Source: Sclerodactyla briareus (taxonomy: Eukaryota > Echinodermata > Holothuroidea > Dendrochirotida > Sclerodactylidae). From it: a stretch of 64,000 nucleotides of DNA. Made by a program: the position numbers and the translations under genes. The notes beneath the pieces were generated by a model, which was not told the DNA's origin, ran no database searches, and saw only the letters and a list, made by a program, of their open reading frames with translations. Below, piece after piece: positions 22,540 to 33,517 of the stretch. Positions within the stretch are counted from its first letter, which is position 1; each line of letters opens with the position of its first letter. Location: NCBI GenBank assembly GCA_026419785.1, contig JAODTK010002588.1, positions 1 to 64,000 on the forward strand, written 5' to 3'.

Positions 22540-25500
22540 GCGGTGTGCTCTAATGAAAGTTTCTAAATGGAATGTTGGCTGAGAATGACAACATTTTGAC
22601 GCAAGAGTAGCTTGAAATAATGGAGGAGAGATGAGGCAGAAGTGGCAGACGTGTCGGTAGAAAGTTCTCTAAGGGCCGAAACAAATAATCTCTAAAAAAT
22701 GTTGGTCTTTCCAGGTACAATCGGTCTGTATGCATTCGAGAGGATATGAACGTTAAGTTTACTTCAACGGGAAAATAACCTGGGGAATATCAAACATAGG
22801 TCATAAGTTCAAAGTATGTCGCGGTTAATGGAGATGTTGCTCGATATAGTAGCAATGACTTGTCAATTAATGCGAAAAAATCATTTAAGCAGGGCTGTGA
22901 CCCCAACACTTTCCCAGGTTCCTGCAGTCATGGATAAAACCTGTAAAAGTCATGAAATTTTGAGAAGGAGAATCCAGGCCTGGAAAAAAATTTGGAATTA
23001 GGGGAAAAAATGTCTGAAGTCAGGAGAGAGTCAAATGGAAATTCTCCCAAAGTGGCATTGTTCTGCTCTTGCTTTGATGTCTACAGCCTTGTGATGCTGA
23101 CTGGGCCTTTCTTTATGTGGCATCAAAAGGTTCATGTAAACATCAAGAACATAGGTATGGAAATTCGTTATTGGGTGGGAAGTCATGGAAAAAGTCATGG
23201 AAATTGATTAGCCAGAATCCGCCAAGGAGAACCCTGCTATCAGCCATACTTAAATGAACTGCTCTGTGAAAACTCCCAGCTTGGAAAATATGAGCCATTT
23301 CAATTTCACGTGTGTCGATGCCTGTAAAAGTATTCCACAACTTTGATGAATATTCATAACCACTTTTTTGTCTGGAATTATGTCATTCCTCGAATAACTG
23401 ATTCAATTTATTAGTCACCATGGTGAATCTGCATATGTCTACAACCCCCAAGCTAGCCGTATTGCGAAATAACAGATTCTGATGGCTAACCCATCACGTG
23501 GCCAGTCCGTATTTTTTTTGCATAAAAGTCAGATGAGGCAGAAGTGGCAGACCTGTCTAAGTTCTTCTAAGAGCACTGAAACAAATAAACTGAAAAAATT
23601 GGGTGTCTTTCCCAGGTACATTGTCTGTAGGCATTGCGATAGGATATGATAGTAAGTGTACTTCAACTGCGAAAAAACCAGGGAATTATCGAAACATAGG
23701 GTCAATAAGTTTCCAAAGTATGTCAGAGTTTAATGGAAGGTTGCTTACGATATAGTCGCACTGACTGCAATATGCGAAAAAAGCATCATTTCAAGAGGGG
23801 CGGTGACCCCAACCACTTACCAGTGTTCCTGGCAGTCATGGAAAACCGGAACGCAAAAAAAAAAAAGTATGAAATTGAAAGGAGATAATCCAGGCCTGGA
23901 AAAGTTTGAAATTTAGAAAAAACTGTCCGAAGTCATGGAGAAAGTCAGGAAGGAAAATGTCTCCAAAGTAGCATTGTACATCTGCTGTGGCTTTTGCGGT
24001 TTACAGCCTGATGCTGCTGGCCTTCTTTTCTGTAAATCAAAATGTTTCTGTAAACCTCAAGAAAGAGGTCATGGAAATTCTTTATTTTGGTGTTGGAAAA
24101 GTTATGGAAAAGTCATGGAAATTGATTAGCCAGAATCTGCAGGAACCCTGCTCTCAGCCATACTTGGAAATGAAGCGCTGAAAACGCCCAGCTTGAAAAT
24201 ATTAGCCCATTTCTAATTCAGGTTTGCGATGCTGTAAAATATCTCCACCATTTGATGAATATTCATGAACCACTGTTTTTGTCTGGAGATCTGTGATCTC
24301 TCGAAAAACTGATTCAATTATTCTATCACCATGGTGAATCTGCATATCTAAACCCCAAGCTATCCGTTAGTGCGAATACAGATTCTGATGGCTATCCCCA
24401 ATCACAGTGGCCGTTCCGTTATTTGCATAAACAGTCAGATGAGGCAGAGGGGCACAGACCTGTCTCTGAATGTTCTTTAAGAGCCTGAACAAATAAATCT
24501 CTAAAAAAGGTTGTCTTTCCAGGTACAATCTGTCTGATGCCTGAGATAGGATATGATAGTTAAGTGTACTTCAACGGGAAAATAACCAGGGAATTATCAA
24601 ACATTAGGGTCAATAAGTTTCCAAGTAGGTCAAGAGTTTAATGGAATGTTGCTTCGATATGTCGCACTGATGCAATATGCGAAAAGTTCATTTAAGCATG
24701 GGCTGTGACCCCAACACTTTCCCAGGGTTCCTGCAGTCATGGGAAAAACCTGGAAAAAGTCATGAAATTTTGAGAAGGAGAATCCAGGCCTGAAAAGTTG
24801 AAAATTTAGAAAAATTGTCTGAAGTCATGGAGAAGTCATGGAAATTTCTCCAAAGTGGCATTGTTCTGCGCGTGGCTGTTGCTGTTACAAGCATTGGATG
24901 CTGATTTGTGGCTGCTGGGCCTTTCTTTCTGTATCAAAAATTTTGCATGGAAAACATCAAGAAAATGGTCATGGATGGAAATTCTTTATTGGTGTGGGAA
25001 TGTCATGGAAAAGTCAGGAACGGATTCGCCAGAATTGCCAGGAACCCTGCTATCAGCCATACTTGAAATGAAATGCTTCTGAAAAACTCCCAGCTTGAAA
25101 TATTAGCCCATTCTAATTTAAGGTTTTGTCCGTGCTGGAAATATTCCACCACTTTTGATGAATATTCATGAACCATGTGTTTGTTGCGAGATCGGCTATC
25201 TCCCGCAAAACTGATTCATTTATTTATCACATGGTGAATCTGCATATTCTACAACCCCAAGCTATCAGTTACGGCGAATACAGGATTCGATGGTAATCTC
25301 AATCACGTGGCCGTCCGTTATTTTGCATAAACAGTCAGATGAGGCAGAAAGTGGCCAGACCTGTCGAAATTTCTTCTAAGAGCCTGAACAAATAAATCTA
25401 AAAAAAGTTGTCTTCACAGGTTTACAATCTGTCTTGTATGCCTTCGGATAGGATATGATAGTAAAGTGTATTCAACTGGAACAATAACCAGGGAATTATC

Positions 25501-26250
25501 AAACATAGGGTCAATAAGTTTCCAAAGTATGTCAGAGTTTAATGGAAATGTTGCTTCGAATATAGTGCACTGACGCAATATGCGAAAATATATTTTAAGC
25601 ATGGGCTGTGACCCCAACACTTCCCGGGTTCCGCAGTCATGGACAACCTGGAAAAGGCATGAAATTTTGAGAAGGAAAATCCAGGCCTGGGAAGTTTTGA
25701 AATTAGAAAAAATTGTCTGAATCATGGAGAAGTCATGGAAAATTTCTCCAAAGTGGCATTGTTCTGCTGCTTTGGATTTGCTGTTTTTAAAGACTTTGAT
25801 GTGCTGGGCCTTTCTTTTCTGTAAGCAAAATTTCATGTAAAAAATCAAGAAATTAGGTCATGGAAATTCTTTATTTGGTGTTTGGTGATTTCTAATGGAA
25901 ACGTCATGGAAATTGATTAGCCAGAATCGGCAGGAACCCTGCTATTCAGGCCATACTTGAAATGAATGCTCTGAAAACTCCGCTTGAAAAATATTAGCCA
26001 TTTCTAATTTCAGTTTTGTCGTGCCCTGTCAATTATTCCACCACCTTATGAATATTCATGGAACCATGTTTTTGTCTGCTGGAGATCTTGTCTATCTCCG
26101 CGAACCACTTGATTTCAATTTATTTCCTAATGGTGAATCCTGCATATTCGACAACCACCACAAAGCTATCCGTTATGCGAATAAGGATTCTGATTGGGAA
26201 TCCAATCACGTGGCCGCCGTTAGTTTGCAGATAAACAGTACGTATTTTCA
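22540..26250 (+). repeat. Tandem array of about 900-bp units, four copies
   Basis: The marker AGATGAGGCAGAAGTGGCAG occurs near 22,629, 23,532, 24,431 and 25,340, giving periods of about 903, 899 and 909. Each unit also has TGGGCCTTTCTTTCTGTA, CATGGAAATTGATTAGCCAG, GTGACCCCAACACTTTCCCA, CAATCACGTGGCCGTCCGTT and several sub-repeats of GTCATGGAAA. Open frames inside are short and not conserved between copies, so I see no gene. It fills the right end of the long GBE1 intron. Confidence 0.93.
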
Positions 26251-26973
26251 ACAATAACGGTCAGCTGGTCAGAGTAACACAAACCAAGCGGTTACTGCGT
26301 CTTAAGGTAAACGGCAGTCAGAGTTACTTTTCAAATGCAAATATAAGGTTGCCTGAGCCTTCGGAAGTTTAATGTTTACAGGCGCAGATCCGGCTGGCAG
26401 CATACGCGGTGCTTCAGAGGGCACTTGCCTCAACAGAATACAAAGGGCGAAAGGAGCCATCGCTCGTAGTGGATGTTCATATTCCACGACAAGAACCCTT
26501 CTGGTTCCACACGCAGGCGTCCATATTTGCGTCTCGTGAGAAATCTATGAACAACACGCCACCTGTTAATCTTTTGTGCATGGTCCAATGCAATTTATTT
26601 GATCGACTAAACACAATAGTTACAGTGCTTATTTTACTGTTAGAGATACAAAAAGAAGATATAGATCATAGAGAGATAGATATCCCATAATTGTTTGGGT
26701 AATTCTTAAATTGCGGGTGTGAAAAATAGGGATAAACTACAGCAGGTTGACTTTCACCGGTTCATAACCGACTAAATAAAAAGAAGCTATATAATGGAAA
26801 GATAGCTAAACAACTGACGAGGACGCAGCCGAGTTTGTTATAAAGCTAAATTCAGAGTCTTGACTGTTTTATTCGCCAGGAAAAGTCTCACAGTTGCAGT
26901 TGCAGTATCAGGTATCTATTTATCTGATGCCGAGGTAGTTCGTATTTTCTTCATACTGTGTAGGACGTTTCAG
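26251..26973 (+). other. GBE1 intron, right end
   Basis: Unique sequence between the 900-bp array and the next exon. A 93-codon open frame (26,409-26,690) has no recognised motif. I did not find the missing GH13 region II/III exons here. Confidence 0.4.
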
Positions 26974-27067
26974 GTTGCCAGCTCTCGCCTCCCACCAGAC
27001 ATGGGAGGGTAGGGATTGGGCTTTGATTATAGAATGGGCATGTGCCATACCAGACAAGTGGATTAAG
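26974..27067 (+). CDS. GBE1: GBE1 exon, GGGGFDYRLAMAIPDKW region
   Basis: After TTTCAG (26,968-26,973) the frame reads LPALASHQTWEG; then, after an indel, GIGFDYR, MGM, an IPDKWI-like end and Lys, before the donor ATTAAG|GTAGGT at 27,068. Animal GBE1 has 'GMPALC.P...GG.GFDYRLAMAIPDKWI', immediately after conserved region III. The phase joins the next exon, which starts [10 protein letters not shown], matching 'W+.LLKE.KDEDW'. The 94-base exon contains at least three indels. Identification is from the FDYR-x-x-M...PDKWI pattern and gene order. Confidence 0.88.
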
Positions 27068-27904
27068 GTAGGTGTCCAGGCCATGTGGTAGTTGTTTCAC
27101 ATGTGGGGGAGGATCATTGCATCTGTGAAGGCTCGACCTTAATATTTGTTGTGCCATATACCATGGTGTCCCAACCCTGGGGGGTCGCGGGATCCCAACT
27201 GGGGTTGGTGAAGAAATTCTTGTGGGGTCACAGGCGTGTTTCGCAAACAAAAAAACTTAAATCTGAGGGTACCAAAAATTTTACCCCGATTTGAACATTC
27301 ACAGTCAAAATCCTATAAATTTCACCCTGAAAACTCATATTAGTGTTTTATTAGCAGCCGTTTAGATTTTCCTGAGTGACATATGGCTCGTTGCTCAATT
27401 ATCGCTGGCCACCCTTGCTCTTCTGATATTCACTATTATATGTTTCCACATTACACTACGAGTACTGTATATATACAGTGGGAATAAGGAATGCATGCAC
27501 ATTTCATTAGTCGGAGCGACACCAAACTTGGGATTGTGCTCGGATAGTGTTGCATGAATGGGGTCCCCCCGCCTTGAAATCTTGGCAACTACTGCCCTTT
27601 ACAATTAAACTTTTGTGTCGGGAACTGGCTGTTTTTATATGCATCTCTCATGTGTTACCCCAGGGGGCTTAGTATCTCAAGAGGCGTGAAATAGTGCTTG
27701 CCATTTGTTCCAGCCCTATTGTGAAGCCCCCCCCCCTAAACACCCTCCTCGGGTTTGATCTGATGATAAATCGGGGTGAAAACCTTGAACATCCAAGCGA
27801 TGCAGACATAGCAACAGTTACCTGCTAGTCATCACTAACAGGGACAATGCTTTTGTGAAGTGACTGGTTTCCACATGGAGATGCTATAGCTATGCTGGAG
27901 ATCG
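27068..27904 (+). other. GBE1 intron
   Basis: No feature apart from short C and G runs (27,727-27,736). A SINE follows. Confidence 0.45.
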
Positions 27905-28255
27905 GATTAGCTTAGGCGGTAGAGCTTAAAATCTGTGATCGAAAGGTTCCCCCGATTGGGAAACCCGCCAGTGTGGCCTTATTACGGTGCGTCCTTTGGC
28001 AAGGCACTTTATCTTCTCCGTTGCCTCATCCTACTCAGGCATTATTGGGACCCCTGAGAGTACTTGAAACACAAGTGCGCTGATTACGGCAGCCGTGTTG
28101 GAATGTCCCCTGGGGGACATGGTTGTGAGGGGCAACCATTGGCGGTTGCCAGGATTCTATACCTATGTGCGGGCTGAACAAGATACCATTGACCATTGGG
28201 TAATATCCTTCACTCTTTGAGACCCGATTACGGTAATAAAGCACTATTAGGACGA
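27905..28255 (+). repeat. tRNA-derived SINE with conserved central/tail domain
   Basis: The head has a clear A box (TAGCTTAGGCGGTAGAGC, 27,908-27,925) and a degraded B box (AAAGGTTCCCCCGATTGG, about 27,942-27,959). Next comes CCTTTGGCAAGGCACTTTAT (27,991-28,010) with CTCAGGCATTATTGGGACCC, a block shared by many deuterostome and other invertebrate SINEs. The 3' end is CTTTGAGACCCGATTACGGT followed by AATAAAGCACTAT, the usual LINE-matched tail. Transcription by RNA polymerase III from the internal promoter and mobilisation by a partner LINE are known for such elements; activity here is unknown. Confidence 0.8.
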
Positions 28256-28993
28256 TAGGAACGATCGAATGATTTGTTATTATAAAGTCCGACCTTGAGC
28301 CAACATAGGCTGTTGAAAGATGGAGGCACGACCATTGCCAGAGCAGTCAAAACATTTTTCTCAGTGATAGTCGCTAATGGATATAACAGTGGGATTCGTC
28401 TCCGAGGCTGAGGTGGTGTTTTTCAGGGAGCTGACAGTTTGATTCTTGATCAGTTCGCAGGTCTGGGCTTCATTGGTCCCCTTGCTGTATCAAATGCAAT
28501 GATCCTCACACTGGTCTTAGTAGGTAATTGGTTTATGAGTACATGCACTTCACTATAACTGTAGAGGACGCCTGAAAACCCAATTTGGCATTCCCCTGCA
28601 TCCTGTCCTGGCTGCATCCAGATTAAAACAGCTATTAATAGGTTCTATTGAAATGTGCTGTCACCACTGACCATGGATCCCCAAGGGATGTCTATTGTCA
28701 GAGCACTTTTTTGAATGAATTGTAATCTGGTGGCGTTGGAACGCCAATGCCTTGAGATGAGCGTTTAATTATGTTCGCATTTGGATGCATTCCGAAAATG
28801 CCGGTTCACCCTACAAAAGGTTTGTATTGCATCCTCAAGCAGGGACTGGCCTTACGTTCTGAATAAGGACACTCATGTTAACGGAACAATGCACTCAAGA
28901 TGTGGTCAAGATGTGGTCCAAGAGTGGTCCAGTTCGCATGCGATGTTGATGAATGCTGATTGGCCTCTATTCTATTCTTCCCTCTCCGAACAG
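28256..28993 (+). other. GBE1 intron
   Basis: No gene recognised. A short hydrophobic open stretch at 28,428-28,526 has no support as an exon. A TC-rich tract leads to the acceptor at 28,993. Confidence 0.45.
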
Positions 28994-29273
28994 CTGCTGA
29001 AGGAGAGTAAGGATGAAGACTGGACCATGTGGGACCTTGTGTGGACCCTGATCAACCGGCGACACGGGGAGCGGACCGTCTGCTATGCCGAGAGCCACGA
29101 CCCGGCACTGGTGGGGGACAAGACCCTTGCATTCTGGCTGATGGACGCCGAGATGTACACCCATATGTCCTGCCTGACCATCTCACCCCAATCATCGACC
29201 GGGGGATAGCACTCCACAAGATGATACGGCTGCTCACCCACGGCCTCGGGGGCGAGCCTGCTTAACTTCATAG
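28994..29273 (+). CDS. GBE1: GBE1 exon, GH13 conserved region IV
   Basis: The best-preserved exon. From 28,994 it reads [50 protein letters not shown] and [12 protein letters not shown] without interruption for 58 or more codons. After an indel near 29,185 it continues [20 protein letters not shown] and GE...LNFI, ending at the donor ATAG|GTGAGT. The SHD of 'YAESHD.ALVGDKT' is GH13 conserved region IV (transition-state His-Asp). The last codon is split after G, as expected for 'NFMG|NEFGHPEW'. A 142-codon open frame starting at 28,781 includes intron sequence; the true start is the AG at 28,993. Confidence 0.97.
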
Positions 29274-31213
29274 GTGAGTGCAAGCGAGAGCATGGAGGGT
29301 ATGGCGACCTTCGAACCCACCTGCGCTGTGGGTGCGTCCTACACGTGGTTCACCCATTTTCATCAATCCATGCCATTGGGAGATGGACCAAAGTTTCTTG
29401 CCCTGACACAGTCATAGCATGGTTTTGACTGGGAGATAGCACTACACAAATCGATATGCCGACTCATCCATGACCTCAACTTTCAGCAGCCTAAAGACAA
29501 CTGCAGCTTGGAAACACTGAGGTTATATGTGGAGAATGGAAAAACTGTTTTCCCTAGGTCCAAACCTCATTTCCATACGTGTGGCCTATGTGGAGTGTAT
29601 TGGCCTTCAAAGTTTGGGCCATTAAGCATAGAAATTGGGGGGCAACCCAATTGCCAATAACGCATGACTCACACAATGACACAAGGAAATTATGTTATGT
29701 ATTTGATTGTTTTCATTTTGTTTGATGGTATGTGCCACAGATAGCAGAAGTTCTGTTTGCTTTCTCTGACCAAAGTAACCATTAACATCTACCAACCCAC
29801 GACAGCAATCCTCACCAGAGAATAAATCTTTTTCAAAGTGAAATTAATGTCTGAATTTCAAAAAAACAAAAAATGTATGCAGTGTGCAAGTAGACATCAT
29901 TTATTTTTGCACGATGGGATGATTTCGTTCTTGCTTATACACTTCCTTCACAATACACACACTTTCGAATGACTATACTTCCGTACGGAACTCCAATGAA
30001 CTCCGGTTTAGACTGATGGCATCCATTTTCATCAATCCAGCTATTGAATTAGCTACTTTATAAATACTCCTGCAGTTTGCCCTTTAACTTCTCCCAACGA
30101 CAACAGAGGAAGGGTTGCAGTGTGTCGGTCAGTGATTGCTTTGCGTGGTAACTTTTGAGTTGGAGCCCCCAGCATTTCACCAGACGGTTTCTCTCTTTTT
30201 GGAGTCTTGTCAGCTTTGGATGGGCGAGGTCTTAGTCTCCCCTTTAATTGTTCTGCTGTTGGGGGGCAAGTGGGCTTCCTAGGGCTCGTCCGAAGATTTC
30301 AATAAGTCAATCGGCTGGAGCATGACATTGTACAGGAGTCGTTCACCTCCTTGAGGTTCCCCGAGAGAGTGGGTTGATTATCCCTGGAGTTGTCTAGTTG
30401 GAATTGGTTCCCCTATGCACTAGTCGAGAGAAGAGGGCGAGTTATCTCGAGTGCCCATCTGCAAACAATACTGCCAAGGCTCTTTGAGGGGCCCAATTTA
30501 TGGCTTAAGTTCCCTACCCATAGAAATTCGATAGAATTGTATCACTGACAAAGGTCATGCTAAAATGAGACATTGAAGTGTTTACACTTTACTCTACATT
30601 TTTGTTGTGAATTCGAATTTGGGAGTAATCCCAATTGGGATGCTGACAACCTGACCGAGAGAGACCCTATAGAATCCCTGCCTTGCTATGGGCATCACAT
30701 ATAACCCGGGGTTAAGCTCAACCAATTTCTCAACTGGAGGTCCGAGAAACGTGGGAGCATGAGTGTCCTTTAACCACCCTCCCCCCCCCTTCCCCCTCCC
30801 CGGGTGAATATTTTTTATGACAGCTTGCTCACTGCAGAGCTGTTCCAGGTTTGCTATAGCTACACAACAAAAGCAAAACAGAGTGCAGTGGCAGTGTGGT
30901 GATGTTACATAGGCAGTTGAGCCGGAACTGTGTCCACACTTGAAACAAGTCTGGTGCCCCTATTAAACCAGAGAAGGTGAAATTGGTGCAAATTGTGATC
31001 CAAACCATATTAGTGATAGGTATGTCATGTTTCAGAATCACTGGCCTGTAGGCGTTCGAGTGATATATTCTCATCAAAACGATACTTTTCCCGGGCAACT
31101 CGTCTCACAGTGCACTTTTGTTCGTGTGCCCTTGAATGCTGCTCTTTGAGCTTGCTCAGTGTGAGAGGAGACACATCCAAAACCGGACCGACTCTGGTCA
31201 ATTCAATCCGCAG
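29274..31213 (+). other. GBE1 intron
   Basis: No gene recognised. It includes a C/T-rich stretch at 30,776-30,802. Open frames inside are short and lack motifs. Confidence 0.45.
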
Positions 31214-31398
31214 GTAACGAATTTGGCCACCCCGAGTGGCGGACTTCCCCCGCCCCGGCAACAACACCAGCTACCCACTACGACGCCCGCCGACATGGAA
31301 CGTCCTCGAGACCAAATCCTACGCTACAAGTACCTGATAGATTTGACGCTGCGATGAATCACCTCGAAGACCGTATGGATTGGCTGGGCACCCACTAG
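31214..31398 (+). CDS. GBE1: GBE1 exon, NEFGHPEW region
   Basis: Follows TCCGCAG at 31,213 and completes the split Gly: GNEFGHPEW, then across indels (A)DFPRPGNN, YHYARR, (D)QILRYKYL, FDAAMNHLEDRMDWLGTH. Animal GBE1 has 'GNEFGHPEWLDFPR.GN..SYHYARRQ..L..D..LRYK.LN.FD..MN.LE..Y.WL...Q|AYVS'. This is the end of the barrel and start of the C-terminal domain. The donor is CACTAG|GTAGTC at 31,399. At least three indels occur. Confidence 0.95.
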
Positions 31399-31886
31399 GT
31401 AGTCGTGAGGGCAACATCCATTTTTACTTTCTATATCAAATTGATGAGGCTCTGGGTTGGACACGGATGGAGTTTCGATTGAAATGATGGCAGGGGCTGA
31501 TGTGTATTGTCAGGATCGCTGCTGAGGTGCTGTGCTCGGTCACGTCCACTCAGATCTTGTGCAAGAGTGGGTTCATAGTCCTGAGCTTTATAGTTGCCTC
31601 TTTTGCATGAAGAAACATCACATACTTTGCATGAAGAAAACAATCAATCGTATTACAAAACTTTTTTCACAAGCTAAAAACTTGAATGTTATGGCTGGGA
31701 CCTTAGTGTGAAAAAAACTGGAAGAGCGATGTGGTAAAATCTCGCATCTGTATTCAAATTGCTAGGATAAACCCATAGCATATTTTTGGTCTAATATTGT
31801 AAGGTTATTCATAGTTCATGATTCGCAAACCAATCTGGTTTCGTTATTTATCATCCATTGTTTTTTGTCTCTCTGTCCACTCTCAG

Positions 31887-32010
31887 GCCTACGTCAGTGC
31901 AACACGAGGACGATACTGATCGCCTTTGAGAGAGCCCGTCTCCTATTTGTATTCAACTTCCATCCACCACGAGCTCCACTGGCTACATAACGGGGTAGAC
32001 CTCCTGGGAA
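31887..32010 (+). CDS. GBE1: GBE1 exon, C-terminal beta domain
   Basis: After CCACTCTCAG the frame reads AYVSA, (E)DDT, IAFERARLLFVFNFHP, then TSSTGYI and VDLPGK-like. The family pattern is 'AYVS.KHE.DK.IAFERA.LLF+FNFHP..S+TDYR+G...PGK'. The donor is GGGAA|GTATCC at 32,011; the broken codon pairs with the next exon (GGGAA + G TAC AAG gives G-K-Y-K). Two or three indels. Confidence 0.94.
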
Positions 32011-33399
32011 GTATCCTTTCACGACTGCAGAGGTTATACTCTGCCTTAATAATGATCGAGGTCCTGTATGTTGTTAAGTGTTCAAGTCTGCATGTGGATG
32101 TGTGTGAATACCGATTATTTTTGTACAAAAACAATATTGCCAGCTGTCAGTCCTCCATAGAGAATGCACTTCTTGGGCTATTGAATGCGCTTGAAAAAAC
32201 GAAGACAAAAAACTCCTATTCCAGAATGGATTAATTTTCTGCTGGACGGTGACATTTTGATGATTGTTCTTCCTAGAGCACTCAAAATCTTATGGATCCA
32301 CCGAGCTCTTTTGGTCCCTTATACCATTCTATCATCAGAAGCATTTGACTACGAAATTTAGCTTGGTTTCAGCATTTTATCTCTCCCGGATAGGATTTTC
32401 AATGCAAGCCCATTCAATGTTAATTTGGTGCTATACCTTTCCTTCAATGGTATTTTTAGACTTTGTGATTTGGTCTTATCCATTTTAAATATCTTGATTG
32501 TTGTATCCATTTACCTGTGTCAGTATTTATGGGATATTTCTCCCTATTCAACCAGTTGGTCCTGCAATACGTTTTAGTTTGTTTTATTCCTTCGTTTACC
32601 AATCCCTTCCTGCTCTGCTAATTGTTCCTATATATTTTCTTATATGTCTTTAATCATTCCATGTTTGTATTCAGTACTTTGCCTCACCCTTTCCTTTGTA
32701 TTTTTAATATGTTTGGCTGAATACATGATCTATCTATTTTAATCATCTCTCTATCTATCTTATCTATCTTCTATCTATCTATCTATCTTCTATCATCTAT
32801 CGTCCTGTCTGTCCTGTCTGTCTTCTGTCCCGTATGTCTGTCTATCTATCATTCCTATCTGTCTGTCTGTCTGTCCCTGTCCGTCTGTCTGTCTGTCTGT
32901 CTTCTGTGCGGTGTCCTTTCTGTCTGTCTGTCCGTCTGTGCTGTCTATGCTGTTTGCATTTATTAACGCTAAAACTGTGGATTGGAATGCAATTACTGTA
33001 CTTATATCTGCTACTGTTTTTTTTTGTCTTTTTTCTAATGCTCAGTGACATTTGTAAGGTACCTTTCCTGTGAAATGTATTCTGTAGCGTATTGAACCAA
33101 TGACAAGAGATAATATTAGAGATCTCATTATAAGACCACTAAGTCTGAAGTCATCAGAACCCATAGAGACTGTGCAGAGGAGTTTTTTGGAGATGCCTCT
33201 TTAAATAAGAGTGCTCACTCAAATCTTGGGACAAGCCACTGAGGAAAGCATTATCCTCAAAACTCACTTCCAGTTTTTAGGGACTAACGGTTGATTCAAC
33301 TGTAATGGATCAACGTACCTTTTGCATTGGGGTTAGCAACAGTTTTGAGGGATGTCTGTTATTTGTTTTTCAGTCTCTCTCCTAATGAACAAAATTCAG
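32011..33399 (+). other. GBE1 intron with tetranucleotide repeat
   Basis: Intron dominated in its middle by the CTAT/CTGT microsatellite. Otherwise no feature was recognised. Confidence 0.5.
32740..32945 (+). repeat. (CTAT)n-(CTGT)n microsatellite
   Basis: Compound tetranucleotide tract, CTAT-rich to about 32,800 and then CTGT/CCGT-rich to 32,945, with small interruptions. The open frame it creates (32,834-33,073) is not a gene. Confidence 0.95.
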
Positions 33400-33517
33400 G
33401 TACAAGATCATTCTTGATTCAGACGCGAGGAGTTTGACGGCCACAAGAGACCTCGACCCCAGTACAGATTCTTCACCAAGGGCCAAACCGTGGGATGACA
33501 GACAGAATCATATAGAG
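33400..33517 (+). CDS. GBE1: GBE1 exon, penultimate C-terminal segment
   Basis: After AAATTCAG (33,399) it reads YKIILDSDA, REFDGHKRLDPSTDFFTKGQ (with a frame change around 33,433) and WDDRQNHIE before the donor GAG|GTAAGC at 33,518. The family pattern is 'K+KIVLDSDA.EYGGH.RLD..T+FF+.......R...+.VY+P.R.A+.L'. The final 15-20 residues ('VYIPSR...') should be on one more exon downstream, which I could not find by 43 kb. Confidence 0.94.

Noticed and set aside
22540..26250. CRISPR-like regular spacing
   Set aside because: Units are about 900 bp and similar along their full length, so this is a tandem satellite, not short repeats with unique spacers; the host is eukaryotic.
28428..28526. Hydrophobic open stretch (ADSLILDQFAGLGFIGPL)
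   Set aside because: Lies between two GBE1 exons whose phases join directly; no family match, so probably chance.
32834..33073. Open frame with repeated Ser-Val-Cys-Leu residues
   Set aside because: Produced by the CTGT microsatellite.
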